Assembly (NCBI RefSeq): GCF_000008185.1
Contig: NC_002967.9
Location: 372,001-436,000, forward strand
DNA: 64,000 bases
Reading direction: 5' to 3'
Origin: Treponema denticola ATCC 35405
Lineage (GTDB): Bacteria > Spirochaetota > Spirochaetia > Treponematales > Treponemataceae
The notes beneath the pieces were generated by a model. That model worked only from the letters and a program-made list of their open reading frames with translations. It was not told the origin of the DNA and did no database searches. Positions 24,833 through 32,199 of this stretch are shown one piece after another; positions within the stretch are counted from its first letter, which is position 1, and each line of letters opens with the position of its first letter. The position numbers and the translations under genes were made by a program.

Positions 24833-26428
24833 CTATCGCAATACGACTTTTTCTATTTCCGCAGCCAAAATTTTTGCCGATGCCGAATTAAAATGAACGC
24901 CGTCTACGCTTGCGTTCAAACCTCGTGCTTTTGCGAACCCGTCTTTACAAAACGGCAACAGCGTCATTATGACGGCATCTATAAGCCTGAACGCAAAACC
25001 GTGTTTCCACGTATAGGTACGCTTGTCGGGTAGAAGTGTTTCTTTTTGCAGGTCGTATATATCGATAAAAGAATAATTATATTTTTGCGCCAATCGTTTG
25101 ATAACGGCGTTTCTTCGTACCGTCTTTTCGTGCGGAAAATTTTTTAAATTAATAAACGGCATTCCGAAAACGATTACGCGTTTGTTTTTTTCGGAGCATA
25201 AGTGCAAAAGTCTGTCATATTCGCGTTCAAAGTTATCGTCGTTTTCAATGCACCGTTTTATTTTGCAGCGCAGATTCATTGTCAAAAACCAAAATAAAGA
25301 AAGGGATTTTAAATACGACAGCAGAATATCGTTTGTACCGATCCCGAGGATGAATGTACCGCCCCCGTGTCGGGGCTTATCGATTATTTTTTTGAGCCGG
25401 CCGTAAGCGCCTCTAAGCGTGTCGCCGTTTTTTCCTTTGTTTACGGCATGAATTTTTTTGTTAAAAAAATGAATATACGAATAGCCGACATTACCGAATG
25501 TTAAGCTGTCGCCGATGCAGATGAGTCTTATTCCACGCTGACTATGGTTCGTCGGAATTGCGGCAAGGTATTGATACAACTGCGAGTGCAGAGATCGCAT
25601 TTCGTCGGAAGCTTTCATCGAGTGCCGGTACATAAATAAATTTCCGAAGCGGCTTTTAAAAACTTGAGTAAAAATGGCTTGCAGAACCGGAGCCGGCAGC
25701 AGTCTCAAAAGGTGCATTTTCGGCGGCGAAAGTTTTACTCCCGAACGGTACAATTTTTGAAAATTGTTTTTTATTTGCCGTGCCGTATCGTTCATAATGT
25801 CCGCTTCTTTCCAAACTTCTTCCGGATTTTCGGCTTTATAATACGCATCGGCAATCGGAACAACCAGAGCCAAGTGATACAACTGCCAGCCGTGCATGTC
25901 TTTTACGATTCGGTACGGCACGCCCGCCATCTTAAAAAGAGCCGCGAGTTTTTTCAGCCGCTCCGATGAGTTCCCGCCGATTTCGGCAAATGTCGTCGCC
26001 TGAATAAGAGACGGCGTAAAGTCTGCTTTCAGCACGCCGTCTTCATAGCTGCCTCCAGCCCCCGGAAACGCGGGGATAATACGCCCTTCGCCGCACAGGT
26101 TCTCCCAGTCGGCGTAAGGTTCAAGCGTATTGACCATTGTAACGATGTTCGGGCTGCCGTTCGGCCGGAGTTCTTCAAGCGCCGTATGCACTTGATTTTC
26201 TTTTACCGTCAAAAAGATAAAATCATAGATATCATCGTTTTGCAATGTAGCGATAATCTTAACCTTTGCTTTATACTGTTTGCCGTTTTTTTCATACAGC
26301 AAGCCGCGGGTTTTCAATGTTTCGAGTTTTTTTCCTCTTGCGTACACCGTCGTGTCATAGCCTGCTTCGGCGAACGCAGCGGCATACAAACTGCCGATTA
26401 CGCCCGCACCGTAAATTAAAAGTTTCAT
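24833..26428 (-). CDS. Fusion of a ketopantoate-reductase-like domain and an SGNH/GDSL hydrolase
   Basis: A 531-residue protein made of two enzymes not usually joined. Residues 1-290 are a PanE/ApbA-type NAD(P)-dependent reductase: the dinucleotide loop is GAGVIGSLYAAAFAEAG and the C-terminal helical domain includes KDMHGWQLYHLALVVP. Residues 300-531 are an SGNH/GDSL hydrolase: nucleophile S308 in CIGDSLTFG, block III GTND (364-367), and the catalytic pair D509 and H512 in DGVHFN. No signal peptide is present, so it is cytosolic. I see no frame change or linker stop that would make it two genes. The reductase might act on a branched keto acid and the hydrolase on its ester, but that is guesswork. 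It is GC-rich like its neighbours. Confidence 0.88.
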   Translation of the reverse strand: MKLLIYGAGVIGSLYAAAFAEAGYDTTVYARGKKLETLKTRGLLYEKNGKQYKAKVKIIATLQNDDIYDFIFLTVKENQVHTALEELRPNGSPNIVTMVNTLEPYADWENLCGEGRIIPAFPGAGGSYEDGVLKADFTPSLIQATTFAEIGGNSSERLKKLAALFKMAGVPYRIVKDMHGWQLYHLALVVPIADAYYKAENPEEVWKEADIMNDTARQIKNNFQKLYRSGVKLSPPKMHLLRLLPAPVLQAIFTQVFKSRFGNLFMYRHSMKASDEMRSLHSQLYQYLAAIPTNHSQRGIRLICIGDSLTFGNVGYSYIHFFNKKIHAVNKGKNGDTLRGAYGRLKKIIDKPRHGGGTFILGIGTNDILLSYLKSLSLFWFLTMNLRCKIKRCIENDDNFEREYDRLLHLCSEKNKRVIVFGMPFINLKNFPHEKTVRRNAVIKRLAQKYNYSFIDIYDLQKETLLPDKRTYTWKHGFAFRLIDAVIMTLLPFCKDGFAKARGLNASVDGVHFNSASAKILAAEIEKVVLR

Positions 26429-26468
26429 TTTACTACCTGTCCTCAGTATAGAACATTTTTATCTTTTA

Positions 26469-26477
26469 TGGTATACT
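26469..26477 (+). promoter_or_regulatory. Extended -10 promoter of the oxidoreductase gene
   Basis: TGGTATACT gives an extended -10 (TGn followed by TATACT, 26472-26477), 29 bases before the ATG at 26507. No clear -35 is needed for this class, and none is seen. Confidence 0.6.
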
Positions 26478-26506
26478 CTCGGCATAACTCATTCAAGGAA
26501 TTTACA

Positions 26507-27061
26507 ATGCCGAAAACCCTGATTATTCTTGCTCACCCTAATATTTCTCAATCTACCGTTCATAAACACTGGTCGGATGCAGTGCGGCAACATACTGATC
26601 GCTTTACTGTTCACGAACTGTACGCTGTCTATCCTCAAGGCAAGATTGATGTAGCGGCTGAACAAAAATTGATAGAAACGCACGATTCACTTGTGTGGCA
26701 ATTTCCCATATACTGGTTTAATTGTCCGCCGTTATTGAAGCAGTGGTTAGATGAAGTGCTGACTTATGGCTGGGCTTATGGCTCGAAAGGCAAGGCGCTT
26801 AAGGGCAGAAAAATTGCGCTTGCCGTCTCGCTCGGTGCGCCGGCCGCAGACTACCGCGCAGATGGTGCTGTTGGGTGCAGCGTTGCCGAAGTACTGCGTC
26901 CGTTTGAACTGACAGCGAAATACTGCAATGCAGACTACCGCCCGCCGTTCACTTTCCATACAATAGACAGCAACGCGGGATATAGCGAAGCTGCACGGCA
27001 AGAGGTAGAGCGGAGTGCAAGGGACTATTTAGCTTGGTTGGATGCGCTGCAACAAACATGA
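26507..27061 (+). CDS. NAD(P)H-dependent quinone/flavin oxidoreductase (flavodoxin fold)
   Basis: A 184-residue FMN enzyme of the MdaB/KefF/YwrO group, which reduces quinones or other acceptors with NAD(P)H in the cytosol. The FMN phosphate loop is near the N-terminus (ILAHPNISQS); WQFPIYWFNCPPLLKQWLDEV is the family's most conserved segment, and GRKIALAVSLGAP follows. The start at 26507 has AAGGAA six bases upstream, whereas the ATG at 26468 overlaps the promoter. It is divergent from the fusion gene and monocistronic or paired with the next gene, 83 bases on. A role against oxidative or electrophile stress is likely from the family. Confidence 0.9.
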   Translation: MPKTLIILAHPNISQSTVHKHWSDAVRQHTDRFTVHELYAVYPQGKIDVAAEQKLIETHDSLVWQFPIYWFNCPPLLKQWLDEVLTYGWAYGSKGKALKGRKIALAVSLGAPAADYRADGAVGCSVAEVLRPFELTAKYCNADYRPPFTFHTIDSNAGYSEAARQEVERSARDYLAWLDALQQT

Positions 27062-27144
27062 GGCATAATCGACATAAAGCATTCCTCATAGTGATAAAGA
27101 AAAGTATGATGCAGAAGCTCTAAATTATCGGCGTAGGAGAAAAA

Positions 27145-27717
27145 ATGTTTTTATTAAAATTGATGGAAAGCGGCAGGGAACACCTCATCGGAGCGTTTGA
27201 TTCCGAAGCCAACATAAAAGCTTTTTTGGAAAAAATTCCGGGCTTTGAAGTGTATTCCGACGATGAGTATGGCGTTTTAGGCAAATTGCATGTTGCAGCC
27301 TTAGGCGACCTCGTTGAAATAGCTTATGGAAAGAAAAAATTTCCATTATCGAGGTTTTCGTTTGTCGATGACGAAGCCGAAGCTATTGCGATTGAGGTTG
27401 AAGCTTTTGATGACGGGAAAGCAAACACCGTTGAAGGATGCACTCTCGTCGATGCCTACTTAATCGGAAACAACGAACTTAAAACTTATATCGAAAAGCG
27501 CGAGAGAAACTTTTTGCGTGTGAAAGCCGTGTTGGAAAAAAAAGGCTTTTCCGTCTTTCGCGAGTATCACGGCTCCGAAGACGGCGAAGCGGTTACATAT
27601 CGGGATGCAAACGGTCAGTACCGGTTTTTAATGCACATGGATCCGGGCTTTGTCGATGACCTTCCCGAAGACGATGCCGACTTGGAAGTATATATCAGCG
27701 AAAACGAGAATATCTGA
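27145..27717 (+). CDS. Acidic soluble protein of unknown function
   Basis: I do not recognise this 190-residue protein. It has no signal peptide or membrane segment. It is notably acidic, ending in a run rich in Asp and Glu (DDLPEDDADLEVY). Alternating hydrophobic residues suggest a two-layer alpha/beta fold in two halves, about residues 1-100 and 110-190. AGGAG stands six bases before the ATG, so the start is well supported. It follows the oxidoreductase on the same strand and is itself followed by a hairpin repeat. Confidence 0.72.
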   Translation: MFLLKLMESGREHLIGAFDSEANIKAFLEKIPGFEVYSDDEYGVLGKLHVAALGDLVEIAYGKKKFPLSRFSFVDDEAEAIAIEVEAFDDGKANTVEGCTLVDAYLIGNNELKTYIEKRERNFLRVKAVLEKKGFSVFREYHGSEDGEAVTYRDANGQYRFLMHMDPGFVDDLPEDDADLEVYISENENI

Positions 27718-27780
27718 CCTCTTTAAACTTATTGAGCGCGGTTGATGAGATTAACCGTTTGGTGGAAAGTACAATCGTAA

Positions 27781-27815
27781 GGAAAACCTCAAAAAGCTGA
27801 AGTTTTCGAGGTTCC
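27781..27815. repeat. Degenerate copy of the hairpin repeat at 16007-16043
   Basis: GGAAAACCTCAAAAA (27781-27795) can pair imperfectly with TTTTCGAGGTTCC (27803-27815). The arms match the repeat at 16007-16043 apart from a few changes, and both sit between genes. It may serve as a bidirectional terminator for the convergent genes here. Confidence 0.55.
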
Positions 27816-27821
27816 CTTTAG

Positions 27822-28178
27822 CTATTCCGCATTTTCCAGTATTACAGTAACATTTCCGGTACCGAGCAGCTTTTTTAACTCGGCTTTGGTTATGCCTTCC
27901 AGTTTTCCGAGCAAAGTAAAGTTCCACGAGTTTTTATCATAGTAAATAACGAATGATTTTCCCTGATATAAAATCAGATCGCCCGCATCCGTATTGGTTT
28001 GTTTGTCGTTGCGCGGAAGGCTTATCGGAAGATCGCCGACTTTTTCGAAATTACCGTAGTCATGCATTTCGATGGTAATTGCACCCTTTTGCAGCAATTC
28101 AACCAGAGCACGAGAGGAAGAATTATCATACAAAGAAGCTGTCAGCGTTTTGCCGTTTGCTGTAATGGTTATTTTCAT
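27822..28178 (-). CDS. Cyclophilin-like fold protein
   Basis: A 118-residue protein of the cyclophilin-like family found beside flavin oxidoreductases in many bacteria. The blocks NSSSRALVELLQKG, IEMHDYGNFEKVGDLP, SLPRNDKQ and LILYQGKSFVIYYDKNSWNFT are characteristic. Known members share the beta-barrel of peptidyl-prolyl isomerases, but the activity is not established. It begins 19 bases after the flavodoxin-family gene upstream, with a GGAG ribosome site, so the two form an operon. It is cytosolic, without a signal peptide. Confidence 0.88.
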   Translation of the reverse strand: MKITITANGKTLTASLYDNSSSRALVELLQKGAITIEMHDYGNFEKVGDLPISLPRNDKQTNTDAGDLILYQGKSFVIYYDKNSWNFTLLGKLEGITKAELKKLLGTGNVTVILENAE

Positions 28179-28197
28179 TGTTTTAGCTCCTTAAAAC

Positions 28198-28833
28198 TTA
28201 TTCCCCTAATTTTTTACCGAGCTGAAAGGCATTTTCCAAATCGATTGGAAAACATTCTTCGCGTGATTTTTTCTTTTTATCTTCACTAAAACTTGCCATA
28301 TCGAACTTTGAATAATCGCTTACTTGCAGTGTATTATAACATGGATACAAGGTAACATTGCCATTCAATGATTTAAATTCATTTGCATAATTTCCAAATT
28401 TTTCCTTATACAGTTTATCGTAAAAATCTTTTGTCGCATTCATTGTTAAAAACAGCACAACATTAACCTTTCCTTTGAAATAATTGCTATAGTCATCATA
28501 AGAAAGTGAACAAAAATGCAAGCGTTCCATAAATGCAAAATAGTGACTAGTAGGTCTTCCTAAATATATAGGAGTTCCGATAAAGAGTGCGTCTGCCGAA
28601 AAAACTTTTTCTATTATTGGAGAAAGGTCATCTTTCCAATAACATCGGCATCTTTCAACTCCTTTTCTTTTGCACAACATGCAGCTTCTGCATCCCGTAA
28701 AATTCAAATCATATAAATCGATATATTCAACTTCCGCACCGGCAGTTTGAGCGCCTCTCATCGCCGATTTAAGTATTTGTGCAGTATTCCAATTCTTTCT
28801 TGGGCTTGCATTTAATAGAAGTATTTTTTTCAT
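28198..28833 (-). CDS. Flavodoxin-family / iron-sulfur flavoprotein-like NAD(P)H oxidoreductase
   Basis: A 211-residue FMN protein. The phosphate loop LLLNASPRKNWNT at the N-terminus and the segment FIGTPIYLGRPTSHYFAFMERL fit the NADPH-dependent FMN reductase superfamily. It has a cysteine cluster at about residues 48-65 (CRSCMLCKRKGVERCRC), as in archaeal-type iron-sulfur flavoproteins, so it may carry a 4Fe-4S cluster and pass electrons one at a time. It is co-transcribed with the cyclophilin-like gene. An electron-transfer role in an anaerobe's redox defence is a reasonable inference. Confidence 0.87.
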   Translation of the reverse strand: MKKILLLNASPRKNWNTAQILKSAMRGAQTAGAEVEYIDLYDLNFTGCRSCMLCKRKGVERCRCYWKDDLSPIIEKVFSADALFIGTPIYLGRPTSHYFAFMERLHFCSLSYDDYSNYFKGKVNVVLFLTMNATKDFYDKLYKEKFGNYANEFKSLNGNVTLYPCYNTLQVSDYSKFDMASFSEDKKKKSREECFPIDLENAFQLGKKLGE

Positions 28834-28882
28834 AAATCCTCATATAAAATATTATATTTGAAAAGGTAATTTTTTACCGAGC

Positions 28883-29728
28883 CTAAGGTCTTTTTTCATC
28901 AATTATGCTTTGTACAAATTTTACCGCATCTTCTGCAGCTTTCTGCATCATGTCTCCGTAAAAGACGTGCTTTGCTCCGTCAAGCTTTATGAGCTTTGCG
29001 TTTGGGAATGTCTTAACCGCCCGTTCCGAATATGACAGCGGTACAAGCGAGTCGGCTGTTCCGTGAATGATGAGCGTTTTGCCTGAATACCGGGGCATCA
29101 ATGTATAAATATCAAATGAGAGTACATCTTTATTATAAATGCGGCCTATGGTTTTTCCCAGCAGCTTCATTGTGTCGGGAATCCGTTCCGGATCGGGAGT
29201 GCGCCGCCGAACGTAATCGTGCAACACAAAAGCAGGATATAATAAAGCCAAGCCCGCGATATCGTCGGGGCGCAGTGCGGCAATATAAGTTGAAACAAAT
29301 CCGCCTTGGCTTTCTCCTAATAAAAAGATTTGTTCAGGCTTAAAACGAGAGTCGGCTTTTAAGTTATCGAGAATGACCGTCAAATCTTCGGCCTCGGTAA
29401 GTACCGACATTTCCGTCATTTTTCCATCGCTTTTGATATGATTGCCGCCGCCGATAAAGTCAAAAATGTATGCAGCAATGCCATGCTCCGCAAAAGCCGC
29501 AGCATAGCCTTTAACACCGCTGTGGTTTCCGCCGAATCCGTGTGAAAGAATGACTAAGGGTACGGGCGATACACTATCGGGAAGAAAAAGCTTTCCGTAT
29601 ATTTTCATACCGTTTCTCTGAAAGCTTTGTTCTTCGACTTTAAAGGTGTGAGCCGCCGCCTTTGTTTGTGCCGCGGCGGTTATTCCAATAAATAAAATGG
29701 CTGCCGATAAAAGCATGATTTTTTTCAT
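28883..29728 (-). CDS. Secreted alpha/beta hydrolase, cinnamoyl-esterase-like
   Basis: A 281-residue hydrolase with a signal peptide (about residues 1-20, MKKIMLLSAAILFIGITAAA), so it acts in the periplasm or outside. The fold is shown by LSHGFGGNHSG (oxyanion), the nucleophile elbow GESQGG, an acid in HGTADSLVP and the late histidine in GAKHVFYGDM. This pattern resembles feruloyl/cinnamoyl esterases of rumen and gut bacteria. The real substrate is unknown. It is monocistronic, 50 bases upstream of the flavodoxin-family gene on the same strand. Confidence 0.85.
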   Translation of the reverse strand: MKKIMLLSAAILFIGITAAAQTKAAAHTFKVEEQSFQRNGMKIYGKLFLPDSVSPVPLVILSHGFGGNHSGVKGYAAAFAEHGIAAYIFDFIGGGNHIKSDGKMTEMSVLTEAEDLTVILDNLKADSRFKPEQIFLLGESQGGFVSTYIAALRPDDIAGLALLYPAFVLHDYVRRRTPDPERIPDTMKLLGKTIGRIYNKDVLSFDIYTLMPRYSGKTLIIHGTADSLVPLSYSERAVKTFPNAKLIKLDGAKHVFYGDMMQKAAEDAVKFVQSIIDEKRP

Positions 29729-29962
29729 ATTATCCTCCGTTTCAATTTTAACAATATTGTCTCACTTTTTCAACCATCTCTTTGTCAAGTCCTGCTTTCA
29801 GTTAAAGATGAGTTTTTATCTCCTATATTTTTTGCCGCTCAATATAATTATGATTTTTTAATCTTGATTGAACACGGATATTAGACAACAATAACATTAT
29901 ATTTACCTGATAGTTATAAAGATGTGAGAAAGAAATATAATATCCATTCAGATTAAAACTAT
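29729..29962. other. Intergenic stretch without recognisable features
   Basis: This AT-rich stretch lies between the esterase-like gene and the repeat block. I see no gene, no convincing promoter beyond scattered TATAAT-like words, and no hairpin of note. Confidence 0.5.
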
Positions 29963-30280
29963 AGGCGTATCTTTGATATGTTGAGAACACTTTTTTGCCG
30001 TACGACGCAGTAGATGTCCTCCCTTAACCAGCGCTTTGACAAATAGGTGGAGCAGATGCTAGGAGCGTACAAAAAACACCCGCAGGCGTACTTGTTGTAC
30101 GTCGAGCATTGATTTTTGTGCAGCAACGCCATAGATGCCCCGCCTTTTCTGCCATCACTTTGACAAATAGGCTAGGTAGATGCTAGGAGCCTAGCCGAAA
30201 TAAAACGGAGGCGTATCGGGTATACGTTGAGTATTTATTTCGGCGTAGCGACAACGCAGATGCCAGCATATTTGTCAAAG
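29963..30280. repeat. Near-tandem structured repeat with inverted ends and covarying stems
   Basis: Two units of about 110-120 bases (30034-30143 and 30158-30280) and a partial one (29963-30022) lie in tandem. Each full unit starts with CTTTGACAAATA, contains AGATGCTAGGAGC, a central hairpin and an outer stem, and ends in a GCAACGCC/ACAACGCAGATGCC block. The last unit ends in TATTTGTCAAAG, the exact complement of its start. Central arms are CGTAC/GTACG in one copy and CGTAT/ATACG in the other. Outer arms are GTACAAAAA/TTTTTGTGC in one copy and GCCGAAATAAA/TTTATTTCGGC in the other. The pairing is kept while the bases change. It has no coding capacity and lies against the end of an ABC exporter gene. 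Confidence 0.8.
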
Positions 30281-30282
30281 AC

Positions 30283-32199
30283 TTAGTCGAGCTCAAAAGC
30301 TCCGGTATAGAGTCGGTAGTACACTCCCTTTTTCTCCAGCAGGGAGGTGTGTGTGCCGCGCTCGATAATTTCACCGTGATCCAAGACCATGATAACGTCG
30401 GAATTCATAACAGTGGAAAGACGGTGAGCGATGACGAAAACGGTTCGGCCTTCCATCAGGCTATCCATACCTTTTTGGATAAGTGCTTCGGTTCGGGTGT
30501 CGATTGAGGATGTCGCTTCGTCCAAAATCATGACGGGCGGGTCGGAGACTGCGGCACGGGCGATGGACAATAGCTGGCGCTGCCCTTGTGAAAGAGAGTT
30601 TTTATTTCCTTCAATAACCGTGTCATAACCATGTGGAAGCATTGTAATAAAATTGTGAGCATTGGCAAGTTTTGCCGCTTCGATACACTGCTCGTCGGTT
30701 GCATCCAAGTTGCCGAAACGGATATTTTCCATAATGGTGCCGGTAAATAAATTAACCTCTTGCAATACGATACCGAGTGACCTGCGCAGGTCTTCTTTCC
30801 TGATCCGGGTAATCGGTATTCCGTCATAGGTGATAGTTCCTTTGTTAATATCATAAAAGCGGTTGATCAAATTGGTAATCGTTGTTTTGCCCGCGCCTGT
30901 TGCCCCGACAAATGCGACCTTCTGTCCCCGCTCTGCAAAAAGGTTTATGTCCTTCAGTACCTTTTTATCGGGCGAGTACCCGAAATCGACATGCTCAAAA
31001 ATCACCTTGCCTGTCAGCCTTGTCAATGTAATGCTGCCGTCCTCGTGCATTCCCTTCCAAGCCCATACCCCGGTGTGCTCCACAGCTTCGGTCAGTGTAC
31101 CGGCTTCTTCCCGTGCATTTACGAGCATAACGGTTCCGGCATCCTCTTCGGGTTCTTCGTCCATCAGAGCAAAAATCCGCGATGCCCCTGCAACGGCATT
31201 GATAACCGAATTGAGCTGATTGGAAAGCTGAGAAATAGGATTGGTAAAATTCCTCGACAATGTTAAAAACGAAGCGATGGTACCGAGTGTCAGCGTATTG
31301 ATACCGGCAATAGTCGGATTGGGGATTTTTGCAATTGCGAACCATGCGCCGACAAGGGCGACAATCACATATTGAAAATAGCCGAGTGCATTCATAAAGG
31401 GCATGATGATATTCGCATAGGAGTTTGCCTTTGAGGCGCTTTCCTGCCATGCGGCATTTTTTTCATGAAAATCGGCTTTGACCGCTTCTTCGCGGCAGAA
31501 CACTTTAATTACCTTCTGCCCGTTTATCATCTCTTCAACATAACCGTTCAGCTGTCCGAGCGTTTCCTGCTGCCGTACAAAATAAAAGCCGCTTTTTTTT
31601 GCGATAAACTTAATCACTTTTAAAATAGAAAAGATGGAAGCTACAACGATAATCGTAAGATACACGCTCTGATACAGCATTGCAAAGAAAACTGTAACAA
31701 CCGTACACATAGAAGAAACCAGCTGAGGCATCGACTGTGTAATCATCTGCCGGAGTGTGTCGGTATCATTGGTGTAACGGCTCATAATATCTCCGTGGGT
31801 ATGTGTGTCAAAATATCGGAGAGGGAAGCGCTGCATCTTAGAGAACATTTCATCTCGAATCCGCTTGAGAGTCTGCTGTGCAACCTTAATCATCAAGCGG
31901 TTATAAATCCACGAACAGAGAACACCGGTGCCGTAAATCGCCGCCATAAAGATGAGCACCCGTAAAAGTCCGCTAAACACCGGAGTGCTTTGCGCAAGCA
32001 GCGGCATAATATACCGGTCAATCAATACTTGCAGGAACAAAGCTGCTGATGCGGTTGCTCCTGCACTTAATAAAATACAGACCGTAACAACCGCAAGAAC
32101 GGTTTTATATTGTTTAAGGTAGGAAAGAAGCCGTTTGACGGCCGGCATGGAAAGCTTCATTTCCGGTTTTGCTGTGTTAATGGGTTTCATATTATTCAT
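30283..32199 (-). CDS. ABC exporter half-transporter, catalytic partner
   Basis: A 638-residue half-transporter with six N-terminal membrane helices (about residues 30-330) and a C-terminal ATPase. Walker A is GATGAGKTT, the signature LSQGQRQLLSIARA, and Walker B ILDEATSSID with the catalytic Glu intact. Compared with usual members it has an extra charged insertion before the ATPase (around HTGVWAWKGMHEDG). The ATG at 32199 overlaps the stop of the partner gene (ATGAATAA); the upstream frame to 32262 lies inside that gene. Together with the neighbour it forms a heterodimeric exporter of the multidrug/lipid type (LmrCD, TM287/288-like). The substrate is unknown. Confidence 0.92.
   Translation of the reverse strand: MNNMKPINTAKPEMKLSMPAVKRLLSYLKQYKTVLAVVTVCILLSAGATASAALFLQVLIDRYIMPLLAQSTPVFSGLLRVLIFMAAIYGTGVLCSWIYNRLMIKVAQQTLKRIRDEMFSKMQRFPLRYFDTHTHGDIMSRYTNDTDTLRQMITQSMPQLVSSMCTVVTVFFAMLYQSVYLTIIVVASIFSILKVIKFIAKKSGFYFVRQQETLGQLNGYVEEMINGQKVIKVFCREEAVKADFHEKNAAWQESASKANSYANIIMPFMNALGYFQYVIVALVGAWFAIAKIPNPTIAGINTLTLGTIASFLTLSRNFTNPISQLSNQLNSVINAVAGASRIFALMDEEPEEDAGTVMLVNAREEAGTLTEAVEHTGVWAWKGMHEDGSITLTRLTGKVIFEHVDFGYSPDKKVLKDINLFAERGQKVAFVGATGAGKTTITNLINRFYDINKGTITYDGIPITRIRKEDLRRSLGIVLQEVNLFTGTIMENIRFGNLDATDEQCIEAAKLANAHNFITMLPHGYDTVIEGNKNSLSQGQRQLLSIARAAVSDPPVMILDEATSSIDTRTEALIQKGMDSLMEGRTVFVIAHRLSTVMNSDVIMVLDHGEIIERGTHTSLLEKKGVYYRLYTGAFELD

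Noticed and set aside
29963-30280. CRISPR array or integron attC sites
   Set aside because: Only two to three units, no short identical repeat with regular unique spacers, and no cas gene or integrase. The units lack the paired GTTRRRY/RYYYAAC core boxes at their ends, and the genes around them are not arranged as cassettes.
30995-31450. A 151-residue minus-strand frame within the ABC exporter gene
   Set aside because: Same strand but shifted frame inside a clearly conserved membrane/ATPase region; low-quality composition rich in Cys and Arg, no ribosome site.
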